Assembly: GCA_965649825.1 (NCBI GenBank)
Contig: OZ287705.1
Coordinates: forward strand, 186,001-250,000
Direction: 5' to 3'
DNA: 64,000 nt
Source of the DNA: Penicillus capitatus
Lineage: Eukaryota > Chlorophyta
Part shown: positions 23,921 through 35,984 of the stretch, piece by piece
Position numbering within the stretch: position 1 is the first letter of the stretch
Layout: every line of letters begins with the position of its first letter
The notes under the pieces: generated by a model
Databases searched by the model: none
The model's input: the letters and a program-made list of their open reading frames with translations, nothing else
What the model was told of the DNA's origin: nothing
Position numbers and translations under genes: made by a program

Positions 23921-24786
23921 TTATCCCAAGTAGGACTTGATTTCACTCCACACCGTTTCGAGCGTTCGTTCTTCTTCCTTCGTCGTTATCTTTAAGTCCG
24001 ACGGCAGGCTGCTCATGCGACGGCGAACGATGGACTCGATTCCTGCAGACATGGTGGCCCCGGTTTCTTTGGATTGATCGAACGATTCCAGAAGAACGAA
24101 GATTCTCTTGTTGATGAATCTGTGCGATATTTCGAGTCGACCCAGTAATCTTTCATGCAAATTCTGCGTCCACACAGTGATACTCATCAGCTCTGTCTGT
24201 TGGATGGTCAGTGGCGACTGAGAGAATGATCCTGCATTCAAATCGGACGTTCTAGATCCTTTGCTTGTTGCTTCTGACTGTGCTGCTGTCATAGGTCGAC
24301 AAAGTGGATCCACAATCCTCGTCAGGACCACCGGCGCCGCCATACAAACATTATCCAGAGCCATCTCGCCAGTCCTGGGTACTCGCCATTCAGCAAGGAC
24401 GCGCACAACGCGATCGCCGGATTGAGGCAACGCGTCAACAGAGTTGTGCCTTGTTTCTACAGACTTCTTGCTGAGTCGACGGCTCGGTCAGTCGCGACAC
24501 TTAGTCTTCCTTCTCTGACTGCTTGGGTGAAGTCCATGTACACCGCAGCTGCTTGTTCTCGCGTCAACGGACGTTGAAATACGCCACCCGGAAAAATCTT
24601 GCGGTTTCTTATAGGTGCGACATTCTCCGTCCACAGCTCCACTGCCATGGAGTTCAACGCGAAATCTAGGACGACTGCGACTGTAGCGAGTCCGGCTGCA
24701 GTCGCATGTGAGCATCGCTCCGAAACCATGTAAACAAGCGTTACCAGCGTGGTAAGCAACAGCTCCAAAAGCTGAACCGCGATCAT
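23921..24786 (-). pseudogene. Ty3 gag N-terminal fragments, copy 2
   Basis: Counterparts of 10203-11068: frames 24457-24786 and 23921-24430 in two phases. Assigned by position upstream of the zinc knuckle. Confidence 0.5.
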
Positions 24787-24840
24787 GTCTTAAACAGAAT
24801 GTCCGATGACAAGAGTTGTCAACATTTATCTCTCGTCTCG

Positions 24841-25344
24841 ACACGAGGGAAGGATGCGACGAATGAACTAATGGAAAGTGCGTTATATCTGAATACCCCA
24901 GAACTGACGGTGTGTTCTCCAAAACTGACGGGAGAAATGAAGGCGATATACTCACGTCATGGATGACCACATTCTGATGACTACATAGCACCTTCGTTTT
25001 CCTCGCTGTTCTTTCCTCGAAACTAATGAAACGCTATGATGACAGAATTTATGCGGAATGTGGAAACTGCTTTAAATCCCGACCAGTCATTTGGTCGTGA
25101 ACGAACGGTTCTCTTCTTTGCACATTGTCTAGTACGCGACACGTACCCCAGAGATCCAAACGCACCAACATTCGTTTTTGTACACGCAAGTCCGGCAGTT
25201 TTGGTTGACTCCGTGCGTCCTGCAGTCTTCATTAACTCCGTTTCCCCTTCAGCAAAAAACGCATCCGGTTCGGAGAACAAGAGTACACGGTTCTTGAGCG
25301 ACAAGACAGCTCTGGCTTCCCTAGGCAGTCGGCTAAGCTTTCTC
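24841..25344. promoter_or_regulatory. 5' flank of copy B
   Basis: Near-identical to 11121-11626 upstream of copy A; presumed promoter and 5' UTR. No separate gene seen. Confidence 0.5.
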
Positions 25345-28300
25345 ATGAAACGGCGTTGTCGAATCTTCCTCCTGTTCTTCAGCTTCGCGCTAGTGCGACA
25401 TGCAGTCGGTCAAGGTACGACGAACGCGGGGGACCCCCTTCTCTTGACTGCGTTTTGCCTGTTTCAGACGTCTGCGATGCGTTCATCGAGGACAATGCAT
25501 TGGTCGTTGACGCGTCGACCGTGCAGGACATTGTCGCCTCGGGCACTTCGTTTCAAGAAGTGGTGAACTGCCTTCGTAACGGCGCTTCGATTCAATTCGC
25601 AACGGCGAACTTTTTCGCGAACGAAACGATTCGCATTAAGACGAACGTCTCCATCGCGTCCGTCTCTGAAGGAAGGACGACGTTTACCTGTAATGCGAGA
25701 CCAGTCTTCGAAATCAGGTCAGTCCGTCGTCGTCGTTAGAAGAACGGTGGCGAAGTGCACGCACGCACGTACATAGGAATAAGGCGACGGTCGTCTTCTC
25801 CAACATCGCTGTCGAGCAGTGCGAGTTGGACAGCGTCGACGCTCCGCTCGTGGTTGGTCCGGATGCGACGACCACCCTCAGATCCGTGATGTTTCTGAAC
25901 AATTCGAACGGCAGAGGGGCCAGCAGCATCATGGCGATGGCTGGATCCAGCGTCACCATTGAAGACGCCGAGTTCCGAGACAACGGCGGCGAACTGGGGA
26001 CGGTGGTCCTGCCGAACGCAAGCAACCTTACGGTCAGGAACTCGACGTTCTCCGACAACAGAGTCAACAACTCAGAGCACGGAGGCGGCGTCTTTCTCAT
26101 CCAGGTGTGTCTGCCATTTGCAGTTTTCCGAAGAGAACAAATCCGTCGACGATGCAGAGCGTGGAGACGCCGACGACCGTGGCCATAGCAGGGGAGAGCA
26201 GATTCATCAGGAACGAGGCGACCAACGGGGATGGGGGAGTCATCCATCTCTCCGGATCTGGCGCTTCACTCACGCTCGAGGGAGATGCGGTCTTCAAATC
26301 GAACGTCGCCGGCAGACGCGGCGGCGCCATCTTTGTGTCGGAAGCCAACCTCGTTACGATCAGGGATGCCGCTTTCGTCGACAACGAAGCAGAGGGCACC
26401 GGAGGCGGAGCGCTGTTCGCCGAGGCAAGTCTTGATGCATGCAATTAACGCAGACCTACATCTGTTCACAGGATCTGAAAAAAGACGTCGTGAACGACAT
26501 CCAAATCTCGAACAGCGTTTTCGCCAGAAACCGTGCCAGCGGGTACGGCGCATCCGGAGGCGGAATCTGTCTCCAGGGACGAGGCATACGCTGCACACTG
26601 ACCGATTCGTCGTTCACGATGAACTCGGCACGGCTCGACGGCGGCGCAATGCACGTCGCCGATCAGGCATCGACGACCATCCGCCAGGCGACGTTCGTCG
26701 GAAACGAGGCCATGAATGGAGGCGGCGCGGCGCTCTTCGTACTGGTAAGCCTCTGATCACGTATCCTTCCTCCTCATCGATGTCCTGTCGATGGCACCGC
26801 AGTCTCTGGAGCGCACCAGAGCTTCCATCTTGAACGTTACAGTGACGGACTCCAAGTTCCTCTTCAACCGAGCCCTGTACAACAACCGCGGTGGCGGGTG
26901 CTTCGTCGTCGTCGGCTTTGGATCGAACGTCACCGTTAGCGGTTGCAGCTTCAAGGACAACGATGGAGGGCGCGGCGCAGGCGGCGCTCTGTACGCCTTC
27001 CGTGGACCTGTCATCAACGTAGAGAAGTCGAGTTTCGAAAGGAACAAGGCAGAATGGGGCGGTGCGATTTACGCAGAGGTACTCTACCCTTCGCCGACAG
27101 ATCATCTTGAATATGGCTGCTGTAGCACGATGCGTCGCTTGTCGTCAGATCTAGCACGTTTCTGAATAACTCGGCGAATGAAGGGGGTGCCATGGTCGTG
27201 TGGGGCGATGTCGCCATTGAAGTGGATGACTGCACATTCCAGAAGAACCGGGCAGTGACGGAGGGAGGTGCTGTCAAGGTGCAGAACTTTGCCTCCGCCC
27301 AATTCGGCCTGGCCTACTTCCAAATGAACAACAGTCGTGTTCTGGGGAACGAAGCCGGAACCAATCTCTTCGAGGACAGACTCTATGGAACAGAGACGCA
27401 GGGAGGCGGCATCCTCGCCGAAGGCAGCGGGATCGATCTCGAACTGGAGAACAGCACGTTTAGGGGGAATCTGGCTTCCAATGGAGGCGCCTTGAGCATC
27501 TACGCCGTCGCCGCCTGCAACATCGACAGAAACAGCAAGCAAGGATCCAGTGACAGAGTGAGATCTCCTAGAAGTAACGGGAGCATTGCTGCAGGTTTCA
27601 GTACAACGCGGCCACCTTCGGTGGAGCTCTTTTCATTACCGTTGACGAAAACGTCCACTCCACCAGACTTGACGAGTATCGAGTGGCGAGTTCCACGTTT
27701 GAAAAGAACCATGTGGAGGTGGAAGGAGGGGCCATCTACGTGACGACCACAAGAACGGAATCCAACTCAGTATCATTGAATGCGCACACCTATCTGGTGC
27801 TCATAGAGAAGAGCCTTTTCCAGGAGAACACGTGAGCACATTATTATGTCTTCTGCATTTTGACGCATCTCTGGATGTCAGGGCGAGACATGGAGGCGGC
27901 GCTCTGTCTGCTATCGGATCCGCCGTGCAGGTGCATGAAAACGCTTTCAAATGGAACAGTGCCCGAGCGAACTCGACTGATCAAGCGACGCCATTCTTTG
28001 GATACGGAGGGGCAGTGCACGTTCAGTCAGGGACCACCGTCGAATGCAAAGACTCGTTGTTTTCTTTAAACGAGGCAGATGTTGGCGGTGCTGTTTTCGT
28101 CGAAGACGGATCATTTATGGGAGAATTGCTAGAGTTCAGCAAGAATGCAGTTTTCGAAGGAGGCGTCGGCGGCGCTGTGGCAGTCGAGGTTTCGAAAGGA
28201 CAGAATATTCCATACATTGCATATCGCAGCTTCCGAAAAATTATATTCCAGTGTGACGGATGCGAATTCAAACGTAACAACGGTTCTCTGGCAGGAGGTT

Positions 28301-31300
28301 ACTGATTTGTCTCTTTGTCGTTCGTGTTATCAGTGAATGATCGTGTCTTTAGGTGCTGTGCATGTGCACGACATGGATCCGGCCTCGACCTTCGAAAAGG
28401 ACAACGATCTGATGATCGACGGATGCAAGCGCGGACGGGAAGGAGAATTTCACAGCGAAGACCACGAGCTGACTTGTCTGAACTATTGGTTATTTGTCGG
28501 AATGGTGAACAATCGTACAGCTCGCTTCAGAAATACGAGTTTTGTCGAAAACACTGCGAAAGCTGGAGGCGCCATTTTCACAAACAACCTCTCGATGATC
28601 ACGATCGTGCCAGATACCGTAAAATTTCTGGATGAAAGTATCACCTATAAGCTCGACTACGTGCTGACGAAGAACAAGACGGAGCATCTCAAGGCGTGCA
28701 ACGTGAACTTTCACGAGAATAGCGTTCCTGATGGTGGGTATGGCAAGCAAGTGGCATCGACCCCCTTCGCGGCATTCCTCATCAACCGCGATGAGGAAGG
28801 TCGACGAGTTCCCAGGAAGACGTTCTCGAACGGCTCCTTCCTCAGTGGAGATCGGCTGCGATTCGATGTGGTGTTCAGAGACGGTCTGGGCGAACCCGTC
28901 ACCTTCGCAGACAACCTGACGGCTCACATCAGCTGCGACGAAGAGAGGTCGAAGAACACGTCGGCAGACTGCTCGAAGCTCGAGATATCTGGACAGGAAA
29001 CTGCCCAGGCGAGCGAGGATGGAGTGATGCGTTTCACAGCCGTCCGACTGTTGGGTCAGAGGAAGAAGACGTATACCCTGCGCATCGACTACCGTTCCAC
29101 ATCCGAGCTGCAGACGCTGAACGTGAACTCTTCCTTCGTCCGTGTGACGATGCGACCCTGCAAGATTGGCGAGAGGACAGTCAGCAAAGAAGGCGAGAAT
29201 CTGGAGTGCCAAGAATGCGGCCAGGGCGAGTTTCAGCCGTTTCCAGACAGGAACGATTGTCCGCCCTGCAACGAAGCCGAGAACCACACCCAGTGCGATG
29301 GGAAAACGATCGTGCCGCGCGATGGATACTGGCACGCCACCTCGTTTTCGTTCGCCGCCCAGCAGTGCATTGGCCACGACGCCTGCAGGTCGTCGGAGGA
29401 CGGGGAGACGAGGACGGAGAAGCTCAGGGAGATTGCAAGAGAGGCGCACGAACGGGACGAGCCTCTGCTTCACAACTTCAGAGAGAACAGCACGCTGTGC
29501 AGAAAGGTTATCTAAACAACGTCGTTATCTCAGTCACATCTTTTTGCTGCGTTCAGGGTTATCAGGGTGTTCTCTGCGGCAGCTGCGAGAATGGCTACGG
29601 CAGAGAGGGAAGCGTCTGCCGAAAATGCGGATCGCCTGCCATGCGTGCATTCATATTGACGATGCTGATCCTCTGGTCGTTTCTGTTCTTCACGTATTTC
29701 ATTCGATCTGTGCTGCTACTGGCCACGCGCATCGAGTTCAACAAGAGATTCAGTCAAGCGAGAGTAACGCAAATTAGACATCGGGCAGCGAATTCCTCTC
29801 CGTCCACATCGCAGTCAACGACGAAAGCCGAAACCAGCCAAACTCCGAAGACAGATCTCGAGATGGCGTCAATGTCTTCGGTGGTGGAGGTTGTAGAATT
29901 GCCCTATAGCGAAGCGAGGAGACCAGCTGCAAGCCAGTTGCAGGAACAGAATGATCCAGCAGGAAACGTGACAAAGGAGTCCAAGATGACCCACATTGAA
30001 AGACTGAGCAGACTGAGAGCTTCAACGAGAAGCCAGGGACAGGAAGGTGCTGCGCAAAATACAAGGAGGCGACGACGCTTTCGAAAGGGAGGAAGATTGG
30101 CACAGAAGCTCCAGACACTGCTCAATCCGACCAACTCCAACGTCGCCATCGAGCCCCTGACTCTGGCCAATCCTGTCTCGGAAGTCCTCAAGGTGTGCCC
30201 GTTCTGTCTGACGGTTCGTGTGCGAAGACCGACTTCGTGTGTTCTTCAGATTCTTGTCAACTTCCTCCAAGTGACATCCGTCGCACTCTCGATCAATGTT
30301 GACTGGGAAGACTCTCTGAGAAGGACACTCTACGCAATGGGTATGTTCTTAAACATGAAAGTCGGACATCTTTCTTGGGCTTGAATGCAGGTGCCATCGG
30401 CAATCTCTCTTCCGGCACTGGATACCTCTCACTGGACTGCTATCTCGATGAGAACGGTCATCCGAAGTCCCTTCGCCGGATGACAATCACCATCCTCTAT
30501 CCGCTGCTGATGTTCGTCGTCTACGTTTTCATGTGGGCAAGCTACAGCCTCATCAGGAGAAGAGGAAAGAGGTCCTACATCGCTTGACGACCGACTGGAT
30601 CCTCACAAGACCTTCCGCTGTTCTCTAGTTACTGCGGCCAGAGGATTCTGTTGACGTTTCTGGCGATCAACTACTTCATCTACATCGGCATGACCAAGAA
30701 CCTGCTGCGCTTCTTCGCCTGTACGCACGTCAACGACGACAGGGAGGGATCGAACTGGCATCGCTTCGTCTGGGAAGAAGACACAGATGTCGAGTGCTAC
30801 GAGGGTCGCCACGCGTTGCTCGTCGGCGTCCTCGTCCTTCCTCTCCTCCTTTCCGTTACCTTTGGATTCCCCGCTGGGATTCTCATAACACTCAGACGCA
30901 ACAAGAGTCAGCTGAACGACGAGGGTTTTGTCGAGACGTTCGGATTCCTATACAGAGCCTACGACAGATACTACTGGGAAGTGGTCATCATGCTGCGCAA
31001 GGCAGTGATTGCTGCCATCGCAGTGTTCGCCCATCGACTCGGCGCAACGCTCCAGGGCCTCATGTGCGTCCTGGTGATCGTCATCGCCCTGTCGGTGCAA
31101 CTGGCGGCGCAGCCTTTTACGCGAGAGATTCCGCAGCTGAATTACCTGGAGACGTGCTCGCTCGGCACAACCATCGCCGTCTTCGTTGCTGGGCTCATGA
31201 TGAACGCCGACACAGTTGACCAGATGGACCGCGTCGCCCTCAGTGTGATAGCGATTTTCTTCGTCTGCTTCACTCTTCTGTTCATCCTGGTTCAGCTGGT

Positions 31301-31668
31301 GTTCGCCACCGAGGAGTTCATCGACATGAAACTGATCGAAGTGAAGGCAATGGAGATCCAGGAGGTGATCGATGCGCGTCTGCACGAGAAGGTGCATCGT
31401 CTGATTCAACACTACGGAGCAACGGCGATCGTGACCATCCGAACTCTCGTCCAGCTTTTGATGAGGCGTCCTCGTCAACGCAGAGAAACCGAAGTCGCTC
31501 AAGGTGTGTATTCGTAAATTCCATTCAACACATGTGTCTTTATGTAATGCTTGATTCGTCGGCGAGAGCCGCCTCCATTCATGTTCGAGTGTTTTGAATG
31601 AATGCGTTTCTGTGTTTCTAGGTTCGTTCTACCGTCGTGTGGGCGAGGCTCAAGCGCACGCACCTTAA
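25345..31668 (+). CDS. Giant beta-helix/multi-pass membrane protein, copy B
   Basis: Fifteen exons join to 1841 aa: 25345-25414, 25468-25717, 25777-26104, 26158-26424, 26472-26744, 26803-27078, 27126-27557, 27602-27831, 27882-28297, 28353-29506, 29557-30192, 30250-30340, 30391-30571, 30629-31503, 31622-31668. It has the same architecture as copy A and two 3-nt losses (exons 10 and 11). The intron after exon 4 is GC-AG, and the intron after exon 13 begins GTCCTA rather than GTACTA. The ectodomain segment encoded near 28400-28530 (CKRGREGEFHSEDHELTC) differs strongly from copy A but matches copy C, while intron 11 and SVTFGFPAG match copy A. All frames are intact, so the copy is probably functional. 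Confidence 0.9.
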
Positions 31669-33260
31669 ACACCTGGTTATTTTTTGGTAACAGGACACAG
31701 TGGGGGATGCGATGTTTCATCAGATTCTTTTTTGTCATTCGACGTCTATCAAGCTTCGAACTGAGCTCAAGGAGGCTCAGTACCAATGCAGTCATTCAAA
31801 CATCTTACGGACATGGAGGTTCTACACCATGCATGATCCAGTCCGACTATCTTTTTTGAACGTTTTCCAATGAGCGTGCGCATCGTTTATTTGCGATGAT
31901 CACTGCACGAGTGTATTTTTTAAGTGTTTTGGCGCAGAGGATGTTGAGGTACCGATCGTCTTTAAGCTTATGGATTATGGCACTCGTCCGATCGCCGCAG
32001 AAACGGTCTTTCTCTCACATAATCGCGCAGCAGTAGCTCCTTGGCGCGATGTTTCACTCTCTGGATAAAGCATCCCGTTTTGGATCTCTCTTGACCGACC
32101 TCCTCCGTGCGCGCATGAGTCAGGTTTTCTTCCTCACTGCTGACGCCTCGTCTCGTTGTGCCAATTCGCAAACCACGCCGTTCAGCGGACTTCCCAATTA
32201 GCGGCTGTTCAATCGCCCTGTTATCAACGTTTGGAGAGGGGCTGGTACGTTGTGTCGACAGTGCACGAGCTTCGTAAAGAACGAACTGTTTGTTGCGTAT
32301 GGCCTGTCTCCCTGTCCGTTTGTACTCAGACGCAAACTCTTGTTCGACGATACATTCTGGCATCTGATCCATGGGGTGCTCGGTGCCTTGTCACGACGTG
32401 AACGGGTGAAGGTGATATCCTTCGGCTTTTCTTTGACAACGTGAAGCTGTTATCGGCAACGGTGTGGACAGGCAGAGAAGCACTCTGCGCGGAACGTAAA
32501 GCAACACAACGCAACGGACGCTCCGTCTGTTTAGTTTCTTGCGGACCTGATAACGCCACCTGGCTGTCAATCCGGTAACACTCAGATGCCCTCAATACGC
32601 AGTTGAACGTTTCCTTGAGCTCAGGCTCGAACGATCTTCTGCTCGATAAGCAGACTTCCGAACAACGCAGGACAACGCCACTGCCCGGCGCAGTCATTTT
32701 TGCAAAACTGAGCTCGCACAAAACGCAGTTCCTTCTTGATCCCGCCGTCTTCGGCGACTGAACGAGCTCTCGCGCATCGCCCGATTGTCCATTTTCGGGA
32801 TATTCCCTTCTCGCCTCGGCGTCGTCGTTCACTGCGCTGGCCGACATGCGTGTTCTTCCAACGGATCCACGTCTCTGTACTTGACAAAGCACGGTGCCGA
32901 ACGCGTTTACTGAGCTAGCTTGTGTTTGGACTTGCAGATTCCTGAGAGAGTATAATCGCGAGACGGAGTTGATACGCACCAACCGTGGCACCCGGACGCG
33001 GCAGCAAAGGGAATTGAGGAGCCATTGACAAAAGGAATGCGCAAAGGTCGAGATGGAACCTATGTATTGCTTCACACCGTCACAAGGGATGTCTGTCGCG
33101 AGTGGGATCCGTGGTGGAAATGGCTACAAGATTGTCGCTCGCCTCCTAGCACAGATTGTCGTTTTAAGGGGGCGAATCCAATCATCGATAGAAATGACGT
33201 GGTAGACGACCGGTCGTGATGGAGGACTTTATGCGGCGTTCTCCTCATCGCGGAATGGAT
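31669..33260. repeat. Duplicated downstream flank of copy B
   Basis: Third copy of the 2652-4246 block. Similarity ends sharply near 33260, where the other two intervals enter Ty3 sequence. No supported gene. Confidence 0.55.
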
Positions 33261-33409
33261 TTGTCATTACGCGGTCGTGGTATAAACAGTTCCTTACAAA
33301 AGATAAAGAGAGAGTCCATCGTTATTCACGCCCCTTCTTAAATGCCTCCTGATCAGGAGGGGCGACTAATATGTTGCTGATCCGATGACTGTAAATGAAA
33401 TGATCAGTC

Positions 33410-33630
33410 TGTCAGAATGACTGTAGCAAGTCACATCGTGACTGTCTCGGTTTCTAAGGGTTCTGTCTCTGAAGGGGCGCTCATTCGGGGTTAACGTCAC
33501 CTCAGAGTCCTTTTCCTATGGCTCTGAGAGGCTGGTGACTTACCTGTCCTGTCACTATTAGCGTATAAATCCGTAGACGTGGCCTTGTAGATACCCTTGC
33601 TCTGTAAGAACGTGAAGCCTTCCGCTGACA
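33410..33630 (+). repeat. Left LTR (221 bp)
   Basis: TG...CA direct repeat with a TATAAAT box at 33564-33570, probably the element promoter. It is followed by TGG at 33631. Confidence 0.85.
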
Positions 33631-33786
33631 TGGTTTCGGAGCGCTGTTAACGCTCCTCCGTTTGAACTCCGTCTGAGTGACGTTGCGCTTGTGTTGTGTG
33701 CACTGAGGCGCCTTACTGTGTGGAAGTCGAGTCCTGTCTAGTCAAGTCTAGACGTACCAAGGAATTTCAAGAAAGCTGTTGTGAGG

Positions 33787-34780
33787 ATGAGTCGAGCACG
33801 ACGAGATAGAAGAGCGCAGGGTCGCCAAGAAGAGAGAAGCTTACGCGGGAACTACATTTTGGAAGAGTTCCGTGCCAAGAGTATCATTGCCGACGCCGGC
33901 GAAGATGACAGGTTATATCCTGAACTGTTCGGACGAGCTGTGTGGACACAGCCAGATGATTACGACGACGACGCGTGGTACTGGTTGGTGAATACAGATG
34001 ACATGAGGGACTTTCTCGGGCGCACCAGCCCATGGCTACACGAGAGACGTAAACTGCAGGAGGAACTGCAGGAAGAGAAGAGAGCAGCTAATTGGTTGCG
34101 GCGTGAACTAGACGCACAGGATGAAGAAACCACCCGTATGCACGCAGAACAGAACGGCTACGGGAGAGCCTACAAATGAACGACGAACCAACGAAAAGCT
34201 GCGAATTGACATGGCTGAGGCGAAACGAGATGCGAACAGGGCCCGCGTAGACGCTTCCTCTTTACAACAGAAGCTCAGAGAGACAGAAACTGCCTTCACA
34301 GAGGCAAAAAAACAGTTCATATCGGCACCTGATTTGGTGTCGAGTCTACAGTCGCTGACCGAGGAAGTGAAAACGATACAGGAAGACCTAAACAAAACGT
34401 TTGACAAGACAACCGAGGCGGTGGCTCTGAGGCCAGAAGAAGAACGACGAAACTCGAGGACGCTGCAGCAAATGAAGCGTGTGCTGCACGATCTTGGACG
34501 TTATCCGCGGAGACGGCGAACGAAGGCGGATGTAACAGGAGAAGATGGCGCAAGGAATATGAAGCGTGGCAGAATTTGTTACATCTGCCGATGCAAAGGG
34601 CATCTGGCAAAAGATTGTCCGCGGGCGCAGAATCCAGATACAGTCGAGTCAGCACAAGCAACGACATCAGATACAGAGCAGCATAGAATGGAGAATCCAC
34701 CGGAGACGAGAGAAGAACAAACGCTGCGGTTTACGTCTATGTTCAGACCCATGTTTAGAATGTTCAACTCGGGCGACTGA
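33787..34780 (+). pseudogene. Gag-like protein with coiled coil and CCHC knuckle
   Basis: The frame 33787-34179 (starts MSRARRDRRAQGR) ends in a charged coiled coil (LHERRKLQEELQEEKRAAN). The coiled coil continues in the +1 frame 34121-34780 (NEKLRIDMAEAKRDANRAR). The two overlap by 59 nt and read as one roughly 325-aa protein if a shift occurs near 34160-34175. The C-terminal part carries CYICRCKGHLAKDC, a C-x2-C-x4-H-x4-C nucleocapsid-type zinc knuckle. The shift may be programmed or a mutation; the sequence does not decide. The likely role is RNA packaging for the surrounding element. Confidence 0.65.
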
Positions 34781-34799
34781 TTTCATTTCCATTTTTCGG

Positions 34800-34995
34800 G
34801 GGAGGGTTTTTGACGGGGATACGCCAAACACTGGCGCGCCGCGTGCGCGCGAACGCGTATGCGAAGGCGGAGGAACTGTAAAGAGCCAAAGCTAAGACTG
34901 ATTACATGGTGAGCCCAGTCAGCTTTATAGCCCTGGCGCCCGCGGACCGCTGTCATGTCAAGCAGTGGACAGCCTGTCCGGTCCGCGGGGCCGTA
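34800..34995 (+). repeat. Inverted repeat, left arm
   Basis: Two blocks here, 34800-34906 and 34940-34995, occur as reverse complements downstream: 34940-34995 pairs closely with about 35985-36040, and 34800-34906 pairs, more diverged, with about 36347-36449. The arm lies inside the LTR element, between gag and the right LTR. Confidence 0.7.
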
Positions 34996-35063
34996 ACCGT
35001 TATCGCGTACCCGTCAGTTTTTCATTTTTCGGAGTTTCGCGCAAGCGGAGATGTATGGGCCCA

Positions 35064-35284
35064 TGTCAGAATAACTGTAGCAAGTTACATCGTGACTGCC
35101 TCGGTTTCTAAGGGTTCTGTCTCTGAAGGGGCGCTCATTCGGGGTTAACGTCACCTCAGAGTCCTTTTCCTGTGGCTCTGAGAGGCTGGTGACTCACCTG
35201 TCCTGTCACTATTAGCGTATAAATCCGTAGACGTGGCCTTGTAGATACCCTTGCTCTGTAAGAACGTGAAGCCTTCCGCAAACA
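35064..35284 (+). repeat. Right LTR (221 bp)
   Basis: Partner of 33410-33630, same length, seven differences, followed by the CAGTC target duplication. Confidence 0.85.
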
Positions 35285-35302
35285 CAGTCATCGCATTAAT
35301 AT

Positions 35303-35420
35303 TGTCTGCAGGAGCCCACAAGATTACTGTCCGTCAAGTGTCGTTCACTCATGAAGGCGAAGCCTAGTTTCTTTAATGTGCCTGCGATGGCGGTCCACGG
35401 AAGATCATAACTGTCGACGA
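35303..35420 (+). repeat. Diverged piece of the Ty3 flank
   Basis: Matches 4235-4350 (GATTACTGTCC, AAGTGTCGTTCACTC, TTCTTTAAT and CATAACT blocks) with many substitutions. Its natural continuation resumes at 36440, so about 1 kb has been inserted between the two parts. Confidence 0.55.
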
Positions 35421-35567
35421 GATTTTCACGGCGATGGGACTGCCCAGTGAGAAAGGGGGCACGTAGGTGAGGGGACACTTACTGTCTTGTCACAAGGGCT
35501 TCTTGAGCTTCGGGGGATACTTTTCTATGGTTCTAGCAGCGTGCTGACTCACCTGCCTAGGGATGCC

Positions 35568-35963
35568 ATGTCCCCCAGACTGGATAAGAGACTGAGGACG
35601 TATTGTGTTTTGACTTATTGTCTGTTCGTTGTGAGGCTTTCGACCTCGACGTCGTCGGCAACTCTGGCTAACGACGAAGCTGAGCGAGACATTACGCGCG
35701 CCTTCGTACCATACGCACCTCTATACCCCACCTTTCAGAAGCGCCTCGATCTTTTTAGACACGGGAAATACTCAGAACTTCTCCACCGAGGTGCGGATCA
35801 GGTCGTCCATAACGTGGGCCTTTACGACACCCGAAGAAGCTCTGAGAACCGCAACATCGACGTCAACTTCGCCTCTGAAGAACTTATGACCTCCGGACCA
35901 TCGGAGACGCATTTAGGAGAAGAAGAGGGACAAGTTGTCCAACCGAACGGCGAAAATAACTGA
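35568..35963 (+). CDS. Small putative secreted protein
   Basis: 131 aa from ATG 35568. The N-terminus has basic residues followed by a hydrophobic stretch (TYCVLTYCLFVV), then a Ser/Thr/Ala segment consistent with a signal-peptide cleavage site. The mature part is hydrophilic, rich in Asn, Glu and Arg, with no Cys pair and no domain I recognise. It lies between two inverted-repeat arms in repeat-rich DNA, just downstream of an LTR-like stretch (CTGACTCACCTGCCTAGG) that could supply a promoter. It has no counterpart in the other intervals. It may be a captured host gene, a transposon-encoded protein or a chance ORF. Confidence 0.4.
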   Translation: MSPRLDKRLRTYCVLTYCLFVVRLSTSTSSATLANDEAERDITRAFVPYAPLYPTFQKRLDLFRHGKYSELLHRGADQVVHNVGLYDTRRSSENRNIDVNFASEELMTSGPSETHLGEEEGQVVQPNGENN

Positions 35964-35984
35964 CGGGTGTACGACAATGGTTGC

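Larger units (their letters stand above)
19542..24840 (-). mobile_element. Decayed Ty3/gypsy retrotransposon, interval copy 2
   Basis: Near-identical duplicate of 4247-11120 without the LINE-type insertion, and with a private 71-bp insertion at 23052-23122. Gag, zinc knuckle, protease, RT, RNase H and integrase remnants lie in the same order. Shared lesions (the T-run frameshift before YVDD; stops in RNase H and integrase) show that the element was already inactive when the array unit duplicated. Confidence 0.8.
33410..35284 (+). mobile_element. Complete non-autonomous gag-only LTR retrotransposon
   Basis: Two 221-bp direct repeats (33410-33630 and 35064-35284) start TGTCAGAAT and end ACA. 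They differ at seven positions by eye and enclose 1,433 bp. The five bases before the first (33405-33409) and after the second (35285-35289) are both CAGTC, a perfect 5-bp target duplication. TGG follows the left LTR directly at 33631, as expected for a tRNA primer-binding site. The only coding content is a gag-like protein with a CCHC knuckle. There is no protease, RT or integrase, so mobilisation must have been in trans. The purine tract before the right LTR is weak. Confidence 0.88.

Noticed and set aside
28490-29473. Long minus-strand open frame (327 codons) antisense to exon 10, with a 375-codon version at 41146-42273
   Set aside because: It lies wholly over real exons of the array gene and mirrors their codon pattern, with no domain of its own; it is a shadow.
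33631-33680. A tRNA gene right after the left LTR (GGTTTCGGAGCG, GTTTGAACTCC)
   Set aside because: A complete cloverleaf cannot be drawn; TGG at this spot is better explained as the primer-binding site.
35568-35963. Oomycete-type RXLR effector
   Set aside because: There is a signal-like start, but no RxLR motif and only a loose acidic stretch; the label is not supported.
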